NCBI GenBank assembly: GCA_947630455.1
Contig: CANRHP010000009.1
Location: 1 to 45,536, forward strand
Direction: 5' to 3'
DNA length: 45,536 nucleotides
From: an uncultured Clostridia bacterium
Lineage (GTDB): Bacteria > Bacillota > Clostridia > Christensenellales > CAG-314
The notes beneath the pieces were generated by a model that was not told the origin of the DNA, ran no database searches, and was given only the letters and a program-made list of their open reading frames with translations. Each line of letters begins with the position of its first letter. Position 1 is the stretch's first letter. Of the stretch, positions 35,742 to 45,312 are shown in pieces. The position numbers were made by a program, and so were the translations under genes.

Positions 35742-35867
35742 AGCTGCCCCTTCCCCAAAAGAGCAATCACCCATTTGCGCTTTTGGGGAAATACAGAAAT
35801 AAAAATCGACAACATTTTCGATCGTTCGTGACAGCTTGCCGCTATTATCTAATTTATCGACAACTTG

Positions 35868-35896
35868 TTGACATCGATATCCAAAACAACTATAAT
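35868..35896 (+). promoter_or_regulatory. Perfect-consensus sigma-A promoter of the GT2 gene
   Basis: TTGACA-N17-TATAAT. Confidence 0.85.
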
Positions 35897-35925
35897 AGGA
35901 TTTAACAATTCTTATTTGAGGATGT

Positions 35926-37428
35926 ATGCAATTTTTCGAGCAATATATCGTTCATTACAAAAATATAGCAAACTGGGGTTATGTAGACTGGGTCAACTTT
36001 GTCAACTCAGTCATCAGTTTGCTTATCGGTTTGCTGACCGTTCATTTTGTTGTTTTTGCAATAGTCGGTATTTTTGCACATAAAAAATATCCACAAACGG
36101 ATAAAAAACTTAAATACGGCGTTATCATTCCCGCACGAAACGAAGAAAAAGTAGTAGCAAATTTAATAAAAAGCGTACAACAAAGCAGCTATCCGCAGGA
36201 TAAACTGACGATTTTTGTCATTGCACACAACTGCACTGACAAAACCGCAGAGGTAAGCCGCGATGCCGGCGCCGTGGTATATGAATACACAAATCCCGAC
36301 GAATGCACCATGGGCTACGCTTTCAAATATCTGTTTTCGCAAATTCACAAGGACTACGATGTGAAAAGCTTTGACGGCTTTTTCCTGTTTAATGCCGACA
36401 ATGTCGTGATGCCCGATTACTTCGACAAGATGAATGACGCCTTTGTCTATTACGACAGCAAACAGGTGGTAACATCACTCAGAAACACAAAAAATTTCGG
36501 TGACAATGCGCTTTCCGGCTGCTACGGAGTGATGTTTTTGCAGGGCTGTATCGCCGAGGCAAGAGGCAGAACGCTCTTGGGCTGCTCTACCCGCGTGCAG
36601 GGAACGGGCTACGTAATCAGCAGCGAGGTAGTCAAGGACGGTGTGTGGCCCTATGTGACACTGACGGAGGACTGGGAATTTTCATCCGATCAAATTTTAC
36701 AGGGAAATAAGATAAAATACTGCGATGAAGCTATGTTCTACGATGAACAGCCGACCAATCTCAAAATAATGTGGAGGCAACGCCTGCGTTGGGCAAGAGG
36801 ACATCTGCTTGTTACACTGACGAAAAGCTGGCCGCTGTTTAAGGCATTGTTTAAACGCAATACCAAAAACAGAGGCTCGGTTTACGATATTTGGGTAAAT
36901 ATATTGCCAATAAGCATAATTTCGGGTTTTCTGCTTGCATTGCAGCTGATTTTGTTGGGGTTGAGCCCCGTTTTCAACGAAAATATTTTAACGGTATTTT
37001 TGAATAACTTGAAAAGCTTCGGTATAAACTTTGCACTCCTGTACATATTTGGATTACTGTACGGAATTGTTATAATGATCGTAGCCGGCAAACGATTGCC
37101 CAAAACCAACTTTTGGAACAAGCTCGTCACTGTTTTGACATTTCCGTTATTTGTAGCACTGACCCCGATAATAGCATTTATTTCGTTGTTTTGCAAAAAT
37201 CTCGGTTGGAAAACGATACCGCACAAATCGGATGTAAAAATAGAAGATATAAAGCTGATGGGCGGCTTTGCTGCAGTAAATGACGAAACGGCTGTAAACA
37301 AAGAGTCGTCTTTGTCGAACGGGACGGCGGCAACCGCAATCGAACAGCAATACTGCAATATACAAGAGAATGCCGACGGCAACGAAAATACAGAAGAAGC
37401 CCTTACTCCTCCCCCTATAAACACTTAA
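35926..37428 (+). CDS. Membrane-associated family 2 glycosyltransferase
   Basis: KYGVIIPARNEEKVVANLIKSVQQ, LFNADNVVMPDYFDKM, TEDWEFS, RQRLRWARGH (QxxRW), C-terminal TM segments. Confidence 0.92.
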   Translation: MQFFEQYIVHYKNIANWGYVDWVNFVNSVISLLIGLLTVHFVVFAIVGIFAHKKYPQTDKKLKYGVIIPARNEEKVVANLIKSVQQSSYPQDKLTIFVIAHNCTDKTAEVSRDAGAVVYEYTNPDECTMGYAFKYLFSQIHKDYDVKSFDGFFLFNADNVVMPDYFDKMNDAFVYYDSKQVVTSLRNTKNFGDNALSGCYGVMFLQGCIAEARGRTLLGCSTRVQGTGYVISSEVVKDGVWPYVTLTEDWEFSSDQILQGNKIKYCDEAMFYDEQPTNLKIMWRQRLRWARGHLLVTLTKSWPLFKALFKRNTKNRGSVYDIWVNILPISIISGFLLALQLILLGLSPVFNENILTVFLNNLKSFGINFALLYIFGLLYGIVIMIVAGKRLPKTNFWNKLVTVLTFPLFVALTPIIAFISLFCKNLGWKTIPHKSDVKIEDIKLMGGFAAVNDETAVNKESSLSNGTAATAIEQQYCNIQENADGNENTEEALTPPPINT

Positions 37429-37467
37429 AAAAGAAGCCTGAAATCAGGTAGAAGCTACAATTATATT

Positions 37468-37494
37468 GGCACAGCTTTAAAGCTGTGCCTTTTG
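37468..37494. terminator. Bidirectional terminator shared by convergent GT2 and acyltransferase genes
   Basis: Perfect palindrome GGCACAGCTTTAAAGCTGTGCC followed by TTTTG on +; contains the minus-strand stop codon. Confidence 0.75.
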
Positions 37495-38757
37495 TTGTAA
37501 AATTTTGTATATTTCCTCGGCGGCAAGCCGTGCCTTTACGACGGGCAACGAGTCCGCAGGCATACAGTAAAATTGCTTTTCGTTGTCGCCGAAGCCTATT
37601 ACGTCGCCCAGCTCGTACCACAAAAAATCCGCTATGACGGAATAGGACGTTTTGGCAGGATGTACATAATTCAACTCGCCGTCAGGTGTTGTGAGATGAA
37701 AGCCTTCGATCGTGTGTGTGAGATGTCCGCGTCCGATGTCGTAAACTGCCTTGGTGCCGCGCACAACATAGATGCTCACATCCGTATCCAATCGGTAAGT
37801 ACCCGACTCTATTTCCTTTCGTACACACTCGCGCTCCCAAGCATACCAATCGGGAATGTGTTCTATTTCCGTCACATTGTCTGCAGCTCGCATATATCCC
37901 AGCTCCGTAAGCTGATATACCTTGTGACATTCGTGACAAATCAGCTTATCGCCACTGCCCTCCATACGCCCTTCGCTTCCACAGCAGGGGCACTTGTACA
38001 ATACACGCTCCAAATTATCGGCACGGAACGATTCCGCGACAACGGTACCCGATTGCTGCTGATGACGGAAATTGTCAAAATCAAAACGCTTTGCAACCTC
38101 GGCATTTATTTCTTCAACGGACATTCCGGCTATCTGCTCGGCAGTAAGCATACATTCCATCGTAGTAAAGACGTCTACATTGCGTTGCTGCAAGCCGTTG
38201 TACAAAGGGTCATACAAAAAATCACCGTATGTCGTGATCATAACCACCGGCACTCCAAACAGCTTGATGCACTTGCCCAATCCAAAGGGCAGCACCGTTG
38301 TCGTGCCATCTATGCTGTAACCCGCCTCGGGATACATAAGCACGGAGATATGAAGCTTATCAAAACAGTATTTCATCTGCCTAACAAGCTTAACGTCGGT
38401 GACGAACTTTGTTGTGGGAATACATCCCAATGCGGAAAGCAGCCCACGCTTACCCACAAATGCGTCGTAGGTGGCAACTATGTTGAAGCGGCAGGGAATC
38501 ACCCGCTCGGCGATTTTGAGATCGAGAAAGCTGGAATGATTCATTAAATAAAGACAAGGCCGTTTACGCAGCTGTTCCATACCATGGCTGTCGCATCGAA
38601 AATTGAGTTTTTTCAACTCACCGGCACATATTACGTTTATCAAAGCACGAAGAAGCCTGCTCGCGCGTCGCGTTTTGATAGGACGCTCTGCGGGCAATGC
38701 CATCACTTCTTTGTAGGGCAGCTTTCTTACTTTTGTTTTCAAGGCAATATCCCCCAA
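37477..38757 (-). CDS. PlsC-like 1-acylglycerol-3-phosphate acyltransferase with zinc-ribbon and extra C-terminal domain
   Basis: YLMNHSSFLDLKIAERVIP (HX4D), YPEAGYSIDG, CPCCGSEGRMEGSGDKLICHECHK (2x CxxC). Confidence 0.82.
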   Translation of the reverse strand: MGDIALKTKVRKLPYKEVMALPAERPIKTRRASRLLRALINVICAGELKKLNFRCDSHGMEQLRKRPCLYLMNHSSFLDLKIAERVIPCRFNIVATYDAFVGKRGLLSALGCIPTTKFVTDVKLVRQMKYCFDKLHISVLMYPEAGYSIDGTTTVLPFGLGKCIKLFGVPVVMITTYGDFLYDPLYNGLQQRNVDVFTTMECMLTAEQIAGMSVEEINAEVAKRFDFDNFRHQQQSGTVVAESFRADNLERVLYKCPCCGSEGRMEGSGDKLICHECHKVYQLTELGYMRAADNVTEIEHIPDWYAWERECVRKEIESGTYRLDTDVSIYVVRGTKAVYDIGRGHLTHTIEGFHLTTPDGELNYVHPAKTSYSVIADFLWYELGDVIGFGDNEKQFYCMPADSLPVVKARLAAEEIYKILQQKAQL

Positions 38758-38791
38758 TTTTTTTAGTTTAAATCAATTTGCAAAATGTCCA

Positions 38792-38816
38792 CAAAAAAGA
38801 GCAGCTTGACTGCTCT
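38792..38816 (-). terminator. Rho-independent terminator after the 38834..39271 gene
   Basis: Minus strand AGAGCAG-tcaag-CTGCTCT followed by TTTTT. Confidence 0.8.
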
Positions 38817-38833
38817 CCTTTCTCCTCTTTTGT

Positions 38834-39271
38834 TTATTCCGACAGGGCAGCGGCCTCTTCCCCTGCCTGCTTGCGTCTTGCATACGAGACGCAACCCGCT
38901 TCAACAGCAATCACCGTAATCATATGCACCAAAGCCACGCCAAAAGGAACCAATACCAATATATCCAGATCTACGCCTATACGATAATATAATACCGGTA
39001 TAGCTATGACGAGCAGCACAGTCCACATATAGCCCAATAATTGCAAAATAAACATCGGCACAATTACACCGAAATTTTTGACATCTCCGGTATCCTTCTT
39101 GTCGCCGATCCCCACAAACAAAAACGCAGGGAACCTTACCTTTATACGACGAAAATACTTTGGATCAATGTGCAAAAAGCGTTGTCGCACAGGAACGGCT
39201 ATCGACGTAAAAGCCGCAGCCAAAAGTGTTGCAAATACTACAATAAAAATCATCAATGGGTCGTTGTTCAT
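38834..39271 (-). CDS. Hypothetical integral membrane protein
   Basis: Three or four hydrophobic segments; SD AGGTG before ATG at 39271. Confidence 0.7.
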   Translation of the reverse strand: MNNDPLMIFIVVFATLLAAAFTSIAVPVRQRFLHIDPKYFRRIKVRFPAFLFVGIGDKKDTGDVKNFGVIVPMFILQLLGYMWTVLLVIAIPVLYYRIGVDLDILVLVPFGVALVHMITVIAVEAGCVSYARRKQAGEEAAALSE

Positions 39272-39341
39272 ATTTTCACCTGTCAATATTTTAGCGCAAA
39301 GCTCGCAAAAGTCAACTTTTTAACGGATATTTCTTGCAGCT

Positions 39342-40772
39342 TCAATCGTTGTTGCCATTGCTGCGCTCATCCGCAACAGGCTGCTCCGCTGTTTCGTTCT
39401 GTTCGTCCGCGCCGCTCCGCACGGCTTTTACGTCGGCGTGTATCTCCGCAAGCTTCGCCTCGCGGAATTTTTTGTTTTCGCGACGTACGAAATAGGTGGG
39501 AATAAACATCAGCGCCGATACCGCAGCCGCAAATAAAAACAACTCAAAAGGATAAACGTGATCCTTTAGTTGATAACCTTCAGCCATTTGCGGAATAGGA
39601 AAATATCCCGGAGCCGGCGCTACGCCGAATTGTTCCACCGTGGGACCGAAACCGTTGATGATGAGCGGACAAAAAATGCTGGCTATCACCATGGGCAGCG
39701 TCACGAAAATTATTATCCTCACGCCCTGAAAACAACCGGCCTTTTCCGCGGGGGTATAGTCGCGTGCAGTGGCGTTGAACAGTCCCGCCGCAAGCAGAGA
39801 AGCGCTTTCAACAAGCGTGCCGCCTATTATAAACAACACGTAGGTAGCCGCCATATTGTTGTTGACAAATTTGACAAGGTAAACAAGTAATCCCCCTAAC
39901 ACGCCTGCGACAGCCATAGCCGCGGAGAGCAAAATTACAGCGGCAAGAGGAATCACAAATCCCTCGCCAAACCCCAATGTATACTGTAAAATCATTATCA
40001 TATAGGGCTGCCAAAGCTGCATAGCAAGACCGGAAAGCATCATGCCTATCAGGCAGATGTAGATCATTTTGTGTTTTTTGACATTTTGGGGACGAAAGCC
40101 GTACACCACCTCGGACAGATACTTGCCGGAACGATCGGGCTTGAGATGCGGACTGTCCTTCATCAAAAACAATCCTACAACACCCGCAAGCGAGGTCATG
40201 CCGCCGAGAATTATGAAAAACAAAGTCCATTGACCGTTATCCGTCAAGCCATTGAAGCCGACGAATATTATCATAAGTGCCGCAACGGGCATTATCGAAA
40301 GAATGACGTCTACAAAACCGCGATTGGTAATGTCGGTGACATCCGTGACCCAACTGCTGAATGCAGCGTCATTGGAAATGGAACCAAATACAGTCATTAC
40401 GCAATCCATTACAACAAATATTGCCACAACCCACACCACGTCCTGCTCGGAAAAGTGCTCGTTGCCGAAGAAAGCAAAGCTTGCCGTAACCAAACCCCAT
40501 ATAATATAGCCCCACGAAACAAATACCTTGCGTTTACCTATGCGGTCGGACAACACACCGCCGAAAATGGTGACCAATGCTGCCACAACTGCGCTTGCCG
40601 CAACTGTTGCGCTTGTAGCCCAGCCGCTGGTTGTAATCTGCTTTTGAATATATGTGGAAAAATACATATTTTCCACCATCCAGGCAAGCTGTCCCATCAA
40701 TCCGAAAATGACTATCGACAACCAAACGCGCGCTCCAAGCTTGTTGGATTTTTTTATTACTACCTCTGCCAT
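39342..40772 (-). CDS. MFS transporter, GPH/sugar-cation symporter-like
   Basis: About 12 TM segments, GGVLSDRIGKRKVFVSWGYIIWG motif; SD AGGAG before ATG at 40772. Confidence 0.85.
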   Translation of the reverse strand: MAEVVIKKSNKLGARVWLSIVIFGLMGQLAWMVENMYFSTYIQKQITTSGWATSATVAASAVVAALVTIFGGVLSDRIGKRKVFVSWGYIIWGLVTASFAFFGNEHFSEQDVVWVVAIFVVMDCVMTVFGSISNDAAFSSWVTDVTDITNRGFVDVILSIMPVAALMIIFVGFNGLTDNGQWTLFFIILGGMTSLAGVVGLFLMKDSPHLKPDRSGKYLSEVVYGFRPQNVKKHKMIYICLIGMMLSGLAMQLWQPYMIMILQYTLGFGEGFVIPLAAVILLSAAMAVAGVLGGLLVYLVKFVNNNMAATYVLFIIGGTLVESASLLAAGLFNATARDYTPAEKAGCFQGVRIIIFVTLPMVIASIFCPLIINGFGPTVEQFGVAPAPGYFPIPQMAEGYQLKDHVYPFELFLFAAAVSALMFIPTYFVRRENKKFREAKLAEIHADVKAVRSGADEQNETAEQPVADERSNGNND

Positions 40773-40801
40773 AAAAAGCTCCTCATTAGGGGATATAAAC
40801 C

Positions 40802-40830
40802 ATTTTAACATATATTACCCTACATTTCAA
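40802..40830 (-). promoter_or_regulatory. Sigma-A-like promoter of the MFS gene
   Basis: Minus strand TTGAAA-N17-TAAAAT; downstream of the ORF-track start at 40811, supporting the 40772 start. Confidence 0.6.
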
Positions 40831-40838
40831 TAGTGAAA

Positions 40839-40883
40839 TTTCGACGTTTGAACTTTAGTAAAGTCGAAAATCAAACGCGAAAA
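40839..40883. repeat. Nested inverted repeats upstream of the MFS promoter (putative operator)
   Basis: Outer arms TTTCGACGTTTGA / TCAAACGCGAAA (one-base bulge), inner perfect palindrome ACTTTAGTAAAGT. Confidence 0.6.
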
Positions 40884-40919
40884 GCATTGCATGGGGTACA
40901 GTTGATGTGAAGGGTTTTC

Positions 40920-41205
40920 ACGATATACAGAGGGTGCGACTGCTAAAATGCCGCTTGCATCGGAAACAGCAATCCGCTACTTGGTTGGACAACAGCAACC
41001 TAAAGGACCTCTTTGACAGACTGAAATCAGAGTTGTACTTTGGCGAGGAATTTCTACCGACGAAAGAGCTTATACAAAAATCAAAGGAGTACATATAAAT
41101 ATTACAACAAGAGAAGGCTAAAATTAAAAGAACTGAGTCCTGTACAATACAGGACTCAGTACGAAGCAAAATCCGACTTATTTTTTGTCCGACTTTTGAG
41201 GTTCA
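40920..41205 (+). pseudogene. Degraded, frameshifted 3' remnant of an IS3-family OrfB transposase plus likely right terminal repeat
   Basis: Frame 1: QQSATWLDNSNLKDLFDRLKSELYFGEEFLPTKELIQKSKEYI; next frame: YKYYNKRRLKLKELSPVQYRTQYEAK (IS3 OrfB C-terminal signature SPVQYRTQ); TTTTTGTCCGACTTTTGAGGTTCA resembles an IS150/IS3-type right end. Confidence 0.85.
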
Positions 41206-41231
41206 CATCCATCGTTTCACCCCATTTTATG

Positions 41232-43016
41232 TTATTTTACCAATTCCTCCAGCTGAGCAAGTGTGTCCTCAAAGGATTTGGTGACTATATCGAAGGGTTC
41301 GCTCGAGGTGAGATCGACGCCCGCAACCTTCAGCTCGGAAACAGGATCCATAGAGCCGCCGAGAGAGAGGAATTTCTTGTAGTCGGCAACGGCAGGAGCG
41401 CCTTCCTTCAATATTTTTTCCGCAATACAAACAGCAGAAATGATACCCGTGCTGTACTTGTAGACGTAGAATGCGCGATAGAAATGAGGAATACGCGCCC
41501 ATTCGTATTTGATTTCATCATTGTGGTGAACCGCGTCGCCGTAATACATTTTATTGAGCTTGAGATACTCGTTGCACATTGCCTCAGCAGTGAGAGGCTG
41601 CCCTGCCTCCACCATAGCATGCGAGATCTGTTCGAACTCGGCGAACATCGCCTGACGGTACATTGTTGTACGAAGCATGTCGAGATAGTACTGCAGCAGA
41701 TATTTCTTGACGTTGACGTCCTTTTCCGTTGCAAGCAGATATTTCAACAGAAGCACTTCGTTGCAGGTACTTGCCACCTCTGCGACAAATATCTTGTATC
41801 CTTCCTTGGAAAAGGGCTGCGCCTTGCTGCTGTAGTAAGTATGCATCGAGTGTCCCATTTCGTGCGCAATGGTAAAGATGTCGTGCGTTGTTTTTTGGTA
41901 ATTGAGCAGCATATAGGGGTGTACTCCGCTAACGCCGCTGCTATATGCGCCGCTGCGTTTGGTGGGCGTTTCATGAACGTCTATCCAACGGTTGTCAAAG
42001 GCTTGCTGCACCACATCGAGATAGTCCTTGCCAAGAGGAGCAAGTCCTTTCTTGACAAGCTCGCATGCTTCTTCGTACTCGCAGGATATGTCGGCATCCT
42101 CGAAAATCGCAACGTACAAATCGTACATGTTGAGAGTTTCCACACCCATCAATTTTTTGCGAAGAGCAATGTATCTGTGCAAAGGAGCAAAGCTTGTGTG
42201 CATGCACTTGATAAGATTGTCATAAACAGATTTGTCCACTTGCTCGTAGAACAAAGCCTTTTCCATTGCGCTGCCGAAATTACGCGCCTTGGCAGAGAAG
42301 CAGTCCGCTTTCACACTGCCCTCATAGAGACCTGCAAGCGTGTTGATCTTTTCTATATATGCCTTGTAGTAGGTTTCGAATGCCAACTTACGCACTGCCT
42401 GATCCTTGTGCTGCAACAACATGGAATAGGTGCCATGTCCCAGCTGCACTTCCTGTCCGTCAACGATGATTTTGTCAAACTTGATGTCTCCGCTGTCCAA
42501 ACGGTTGAACACTTCGTGGAACTGTCCGCTGAAGCTGCCGACGCCTGCAAGCAGCCGTTCCTCTTTTTCCGACAAAATGTGCGCCTTACCGCGAAGCACG
42601 TTTGCCAACGCTACATCGTAGTCGGAAAATGCCGGATCGTCGATGAAGGATTGCAGCTTTTCGTCGGGGATTGCACTCAGCTCCGGACTGACAAAGCTTG
42701 TAGCTTCGCTGTACTTGGTTAGTAAACCATACACGCGAGAATAACGTGCCTGCTTGTCGGGATCCTGCACGTCGCTGTCGTAGTCCATGTGAGCGTAGCC
42801 GAACAGTCTGTCCAGCTTGAGTTCCACTTCGTCTGACAGCTTTAGAAAATCCAACAAGCTGTCACGGTCGGAAAGCTTGCCCTGAAACTCCACCAGCTTG
42901 GGGTATTCAGCCGCAAATTCGGCAAATTCCTTTTCCCAATCTGCCGGAGTAGGGTAGATATCGCCGAGATTCCATTTGTATTTTTCGGGGATGTCACTGC
43001 GTTTTGTATAACTCAT
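41232..43016 (-). CDS. pepF: Oligoendopeptidase F (M3B)
   Basis: TIAHEMGHSMHTYYSSKAQPF (HExxH), RSGAYSSGVSGVHPYMLLNYQ. Confidence 0.96.
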   Translation of the reverse strand: MSYTKRSDIPEKYKWNLGDIYPTPADWEKEFAEFAAEYPKLVEFQGKLSDRDSLLDFLKLSDEVELKLDRLFGYAHMDYDSDVQDPDKQARYSRVYGLLTKYSEATSFVSPELSAIPDEKLQSFIDDPAFSDYDVALANVLRGKAHILSEKEERLLAGVGSFSGQFHEVFNRLDSGDIKFDKIIVDGQEVQLGHGTYSMLLQHKDQAVRKLAFETYYKAYIEKINTLAGLYEGSVKADCFSAKARNFGSAMEKALFYEQVDKSVYDNLIKCMHTSFAPLHRYIALRKKLMGVETLNMYDLYVAIFEDADISCEYEEACELVKKGLAPLGKDYLDVVQQAFDNRWIDVHETPTKRSGAYSSGVSGVHPYMLLNYQKTTHDIFTIAHEMGHSMHTYYSSKAQPFSKEGYKIFVAEVASTCNEVLLLKYLLATEKDVNVKKYLLQYYLDMLRTTMYRQAMFAEFEQISHAMVEAGQPLTAEAMCNEYLKLNKMYYGDAVHHNDEIKYEWARIPHFYRAFYVYKYSTGIISAVCIAEKILKEGAPAVADYKKFLSLGGSMDPVSELKVAGVDLTSSEPFDIVTKSFEDTLAQLEELVK

Positions 43017-43187
43017 AGCAAAAGTCTCCTTATAATAAATATTGTTTCTATTATATACCGATTTTACCGATATGTCAAAATAAAAAACGCCGCTAATTGA
43101 CTGCTCGACGTCGACGTGATCGTATGATATTTTTTAACCGCCGTTTGGCATATTGTATATCTTTAACAAAAGTTTGTTTGCCAACGT

Positions 43188-43220
43188 AAAAAGAGAGATC
43201 GAACACAACCGATCCCTCTT
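43188..43220 (-). terminator. Terminator of the sleB-ypeB operon
   Basis: Minus strand AAGAGGGATCG-gttgtgtt-CGATCTCTCTT followed by TTT. Confidence 0.75.
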
Positions 43221-43242
43221 ACATCGTACCTTGCTGTTTATA

Positions 43243-44577
43243 CTACATCACCGTGAAACCTTCGGTATTTTCTATCACCTTGAATATATCCGCTTCCTTT
43301 CCTGTGCGGCTGTCTACATACACATAATACTGCCTGTCGCCCATCTCCGCTTCAAATTCGTAACAAGGAATATAGTCACCATTTTTTTCGATGAGGGCTT
43401 TGGCAACATTGGTCACCTTGAGGCTGTCGCTAATGGCTTTTTGCGCATCTTCTTGACTTATTTCACCGAAATTGACATCCCAATCACGGTGGTTTATTAC
43501 AAATGCCTTGGCTTCCAAGCCCACCACCTTGCCGTCGGAGCCGACAGCCACCTTGATAAGATCGGGATATACGATAACATCGTCAATAACAGTTGCACAA
43601 TTGACGTAAGTGACAAAGTCCTGCGTTTTGCTCACCCACACGCCCTTGACGTCGTAGCCCAACTTGCCGCAAAACTCTTCGGCAATGGCAATACACTCGT
43701 CGCCGTTCTTTTCGCCGGAGACGGATTCCGTGTAGGTTTCATACTGCACCACATTGCCACGGCAGTCGGTGAGCACCCTGCCGTTTTGCACATCAAAGAC
43801 ATACATAACTCCCTTGCTGCTGATTTCTCCGGTAAATTTTGCTTCGCCAAACAGCTCTTCTAACTTGCTTGCCGCTTCCTCGTAAGAGATCTTTCCCTCA
43901 CAGCCAAGCGTTTTTTCCTCTACACTTTCGGAGAAGGGTCCGTCATAAATAAGCTTTTCATACGTGAAGGCATTTTCATCCACTTCGCCGAGACTGTCGG
44001 AAAGTGCGCCGACATTATTTACGCCGTTGCCGTTGGTAATAAACATACCGCTGTCGCTTTCGCTGTATTCTTCGAGAAATCCGTACAAACGCGTTGCAAC
44101 ATTGTCGAGATCCATCAACGAAGCACGTTCCTCGACGGAAAGCTGCTTGCCCTCGGAAAGCTTTCCGAGAAGATAGGCTGCATAGTCCTGCGTTTGATTG
44201 ACAAAGCGCTGACACGCCATCAGGTTGTCACTGTCCTCAATCGGCAAATCGGCAAGATTTTGATTGACGGCATTGGCGTGAATCACGACATCCGTGAGCA
44301 TTTGCGTTTGGTGCCCGACGTCGTTGGACATTGCAATTTTTCCCAAATTGGCGTCCAGATTTTTCATGCTGTCACATGCAACGTACAAGGCACGTTTATA
44401 GCCGTTTTCCCGCGAAATCTTGTAAACGTTTTCGTCAGTCACCTGCGACATGCGCATACGGGCAATTTTTTGCGACATAATTGTACTCAAAATCACTGCG
44501 GAAGCTATAGCTAAAAGTGCTACTGTGCCGAAAAATATCATCCAAAAATTTTTTATTGTTTTGTTTTGTCTTACCAT
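43243..44577 (-). CDS. ypeB: Spore germination protein YpeB
   Basis: N-terminal TM; PepSY-like C-terminus; directly downstream of sleB. Confidence 0.92.
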   Translation of the reverse strand: MVRQNKTIKNFWMIFFGTVALLAIASAVILSTIMSQKIARMRMSQVTDENVYKISRENGYKRALYVACDSMKNLDANLGKIAMSNDVGHQTQMLTDVVIHANAVNQNLADLPIEDSDNLMACQRFVNQTQDYAAYLLGKLSEGKQLSVEERASLMDLDNVATRLYGFLEEYSESDSGMFITNGNGVNNVGALSDSLGEVDENAFTYEKLIYDGPFSESVEEKTLGCEGKISYEEAASKLEELFGEAKFTGEISSKGVMYVFDVQNGRVLTDCRGNVVQYETYTESVSGEKNGDECIAIAEEFCGKLGYDVKGVWVSKTQDFVTYVNCATVIDDVIVYPDLIKVAVGSDGKVVGLEAKAFVINHRDWDVNFGEISQEDAQKAISDSLKVTNVAKALIEKNGDYIPCYEFEAEMGDRQYYVYVDSRTGKEADIFKVIENTEGFTVM

Positions 44578-44585
44578 TGTTCACC

Positions 44586-45287
44586 TCACGCGCAGAAAAT
44601 GTGCTTGCCGATAGTTATAAGCTGAGGACGGGACCATATCCATTTGCTGGTGGCGGTTGCGGGATTGAAATAATAGATCGCACCACCCGTAGGATCCCAA
44701 CCGTTCATTGCATCCTGAGCAGCGCGCGTGCACTCGTCGTTGGTGCCCATGTTTATCTGTCCGTCGGATACACAGGTAAACGCTCCCGCTTGGTATATCA
44801 CGCCGGAAATGCTGTTGGGAAAGGCACTGCTCTTGACGCGGTTGAGAATTACCGCCGCCACAGCGACCTTGCCCGTATAACTCTCGCCGCGCGCCTCACC
44901 GTAGACACAGCAGCTTAGTAAATACAGATCGCTGTTGCTCAACTTTCCGGACGAAGTCGTACCGCCGCTTGACGCCGTACCCGAAAGAGTGATACCCATT
45001 GCCTTTGCCGTTGCACTGCCCACTATACCGTCGGCAGTAAGTCCGTTTCGGCGCTGAAAGTACTGCACTGCGGACTTGGTCTTTGCTCCGAATATGCCGT
45101 CCACACTGCCTGTGTAGTACCCCCAACGCTTAAGCTTTGTTTGTATTGTCTTTACTGTGGCGCCGGTGCTGCCCACCTTGACAGTCGCCGCGTTAGCATT
45201 TGGCAGCGCCATCACTGCAAGCAAGATGGCAAGAGTCAAAAACGCCAGCGCCAACGCCACAAGTTTGATCGTTCTTGATTGTGTCAC
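44586..45287 (-). CDS. sleB: Spore cortex-lytic enzyme SleB (GTG start)
   Basis: Peptidoglycan-binding domain (VKTIQTKLKRWGYYTGSVDGIFGAKTKSAVQYFQRRNGLTADGIVG) plus hydrolase_2 domain (YGEARGESYTGKVAVAAVILNRV); SD AGGAGG. Confidence 0.95.
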   Translation of the reverse strand: MTQSRTIKLVALALAFLTLAILLAVMALPNANAATVKVGSTGATVKTIQTKLKRWGYYTGSVDGIFGAKTKSAVQYFQRRNGLTADGIVGSATAKAMGITLSGTASSGGTTSSGKLSNSDLYLLSCCVYGEARGESYTGKVAVAAVILNRVKSSAFPNSISGVIYQAGAFTCVSDGQINMGTNDECTRAAQDAMNGWDPTGGAIYYFNPATATSKWIWSRPQLITIGKHIFCA

Positions 45288-45312
45288 ACAAAAGTCCTCC
45301 TGAATTTTTTGT

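Noticed and set aside
35751-35790. TTCCCCAAAAGAGC...GCGCTTTTGGGGAA hairpin after tex, considered as a terminator
   Set aside because: Strong stem but no T-tract after it; left unassigned rather than called a terminator.
41132-41160. Perfect hairpin considered as an intrinsic terminator for pepF
   Set aside because: No T-tract on either strand immediately after the stem, and it coincides with the IS3 SPVQYRTQ codons.
41040-42722. 560-aa plus-strand ORF
   Set aside because: Antisense to the well-supported pepF gene; only its first ~40 codons match anything (the IS3 remnant) and the rest has no recognisable protein features.
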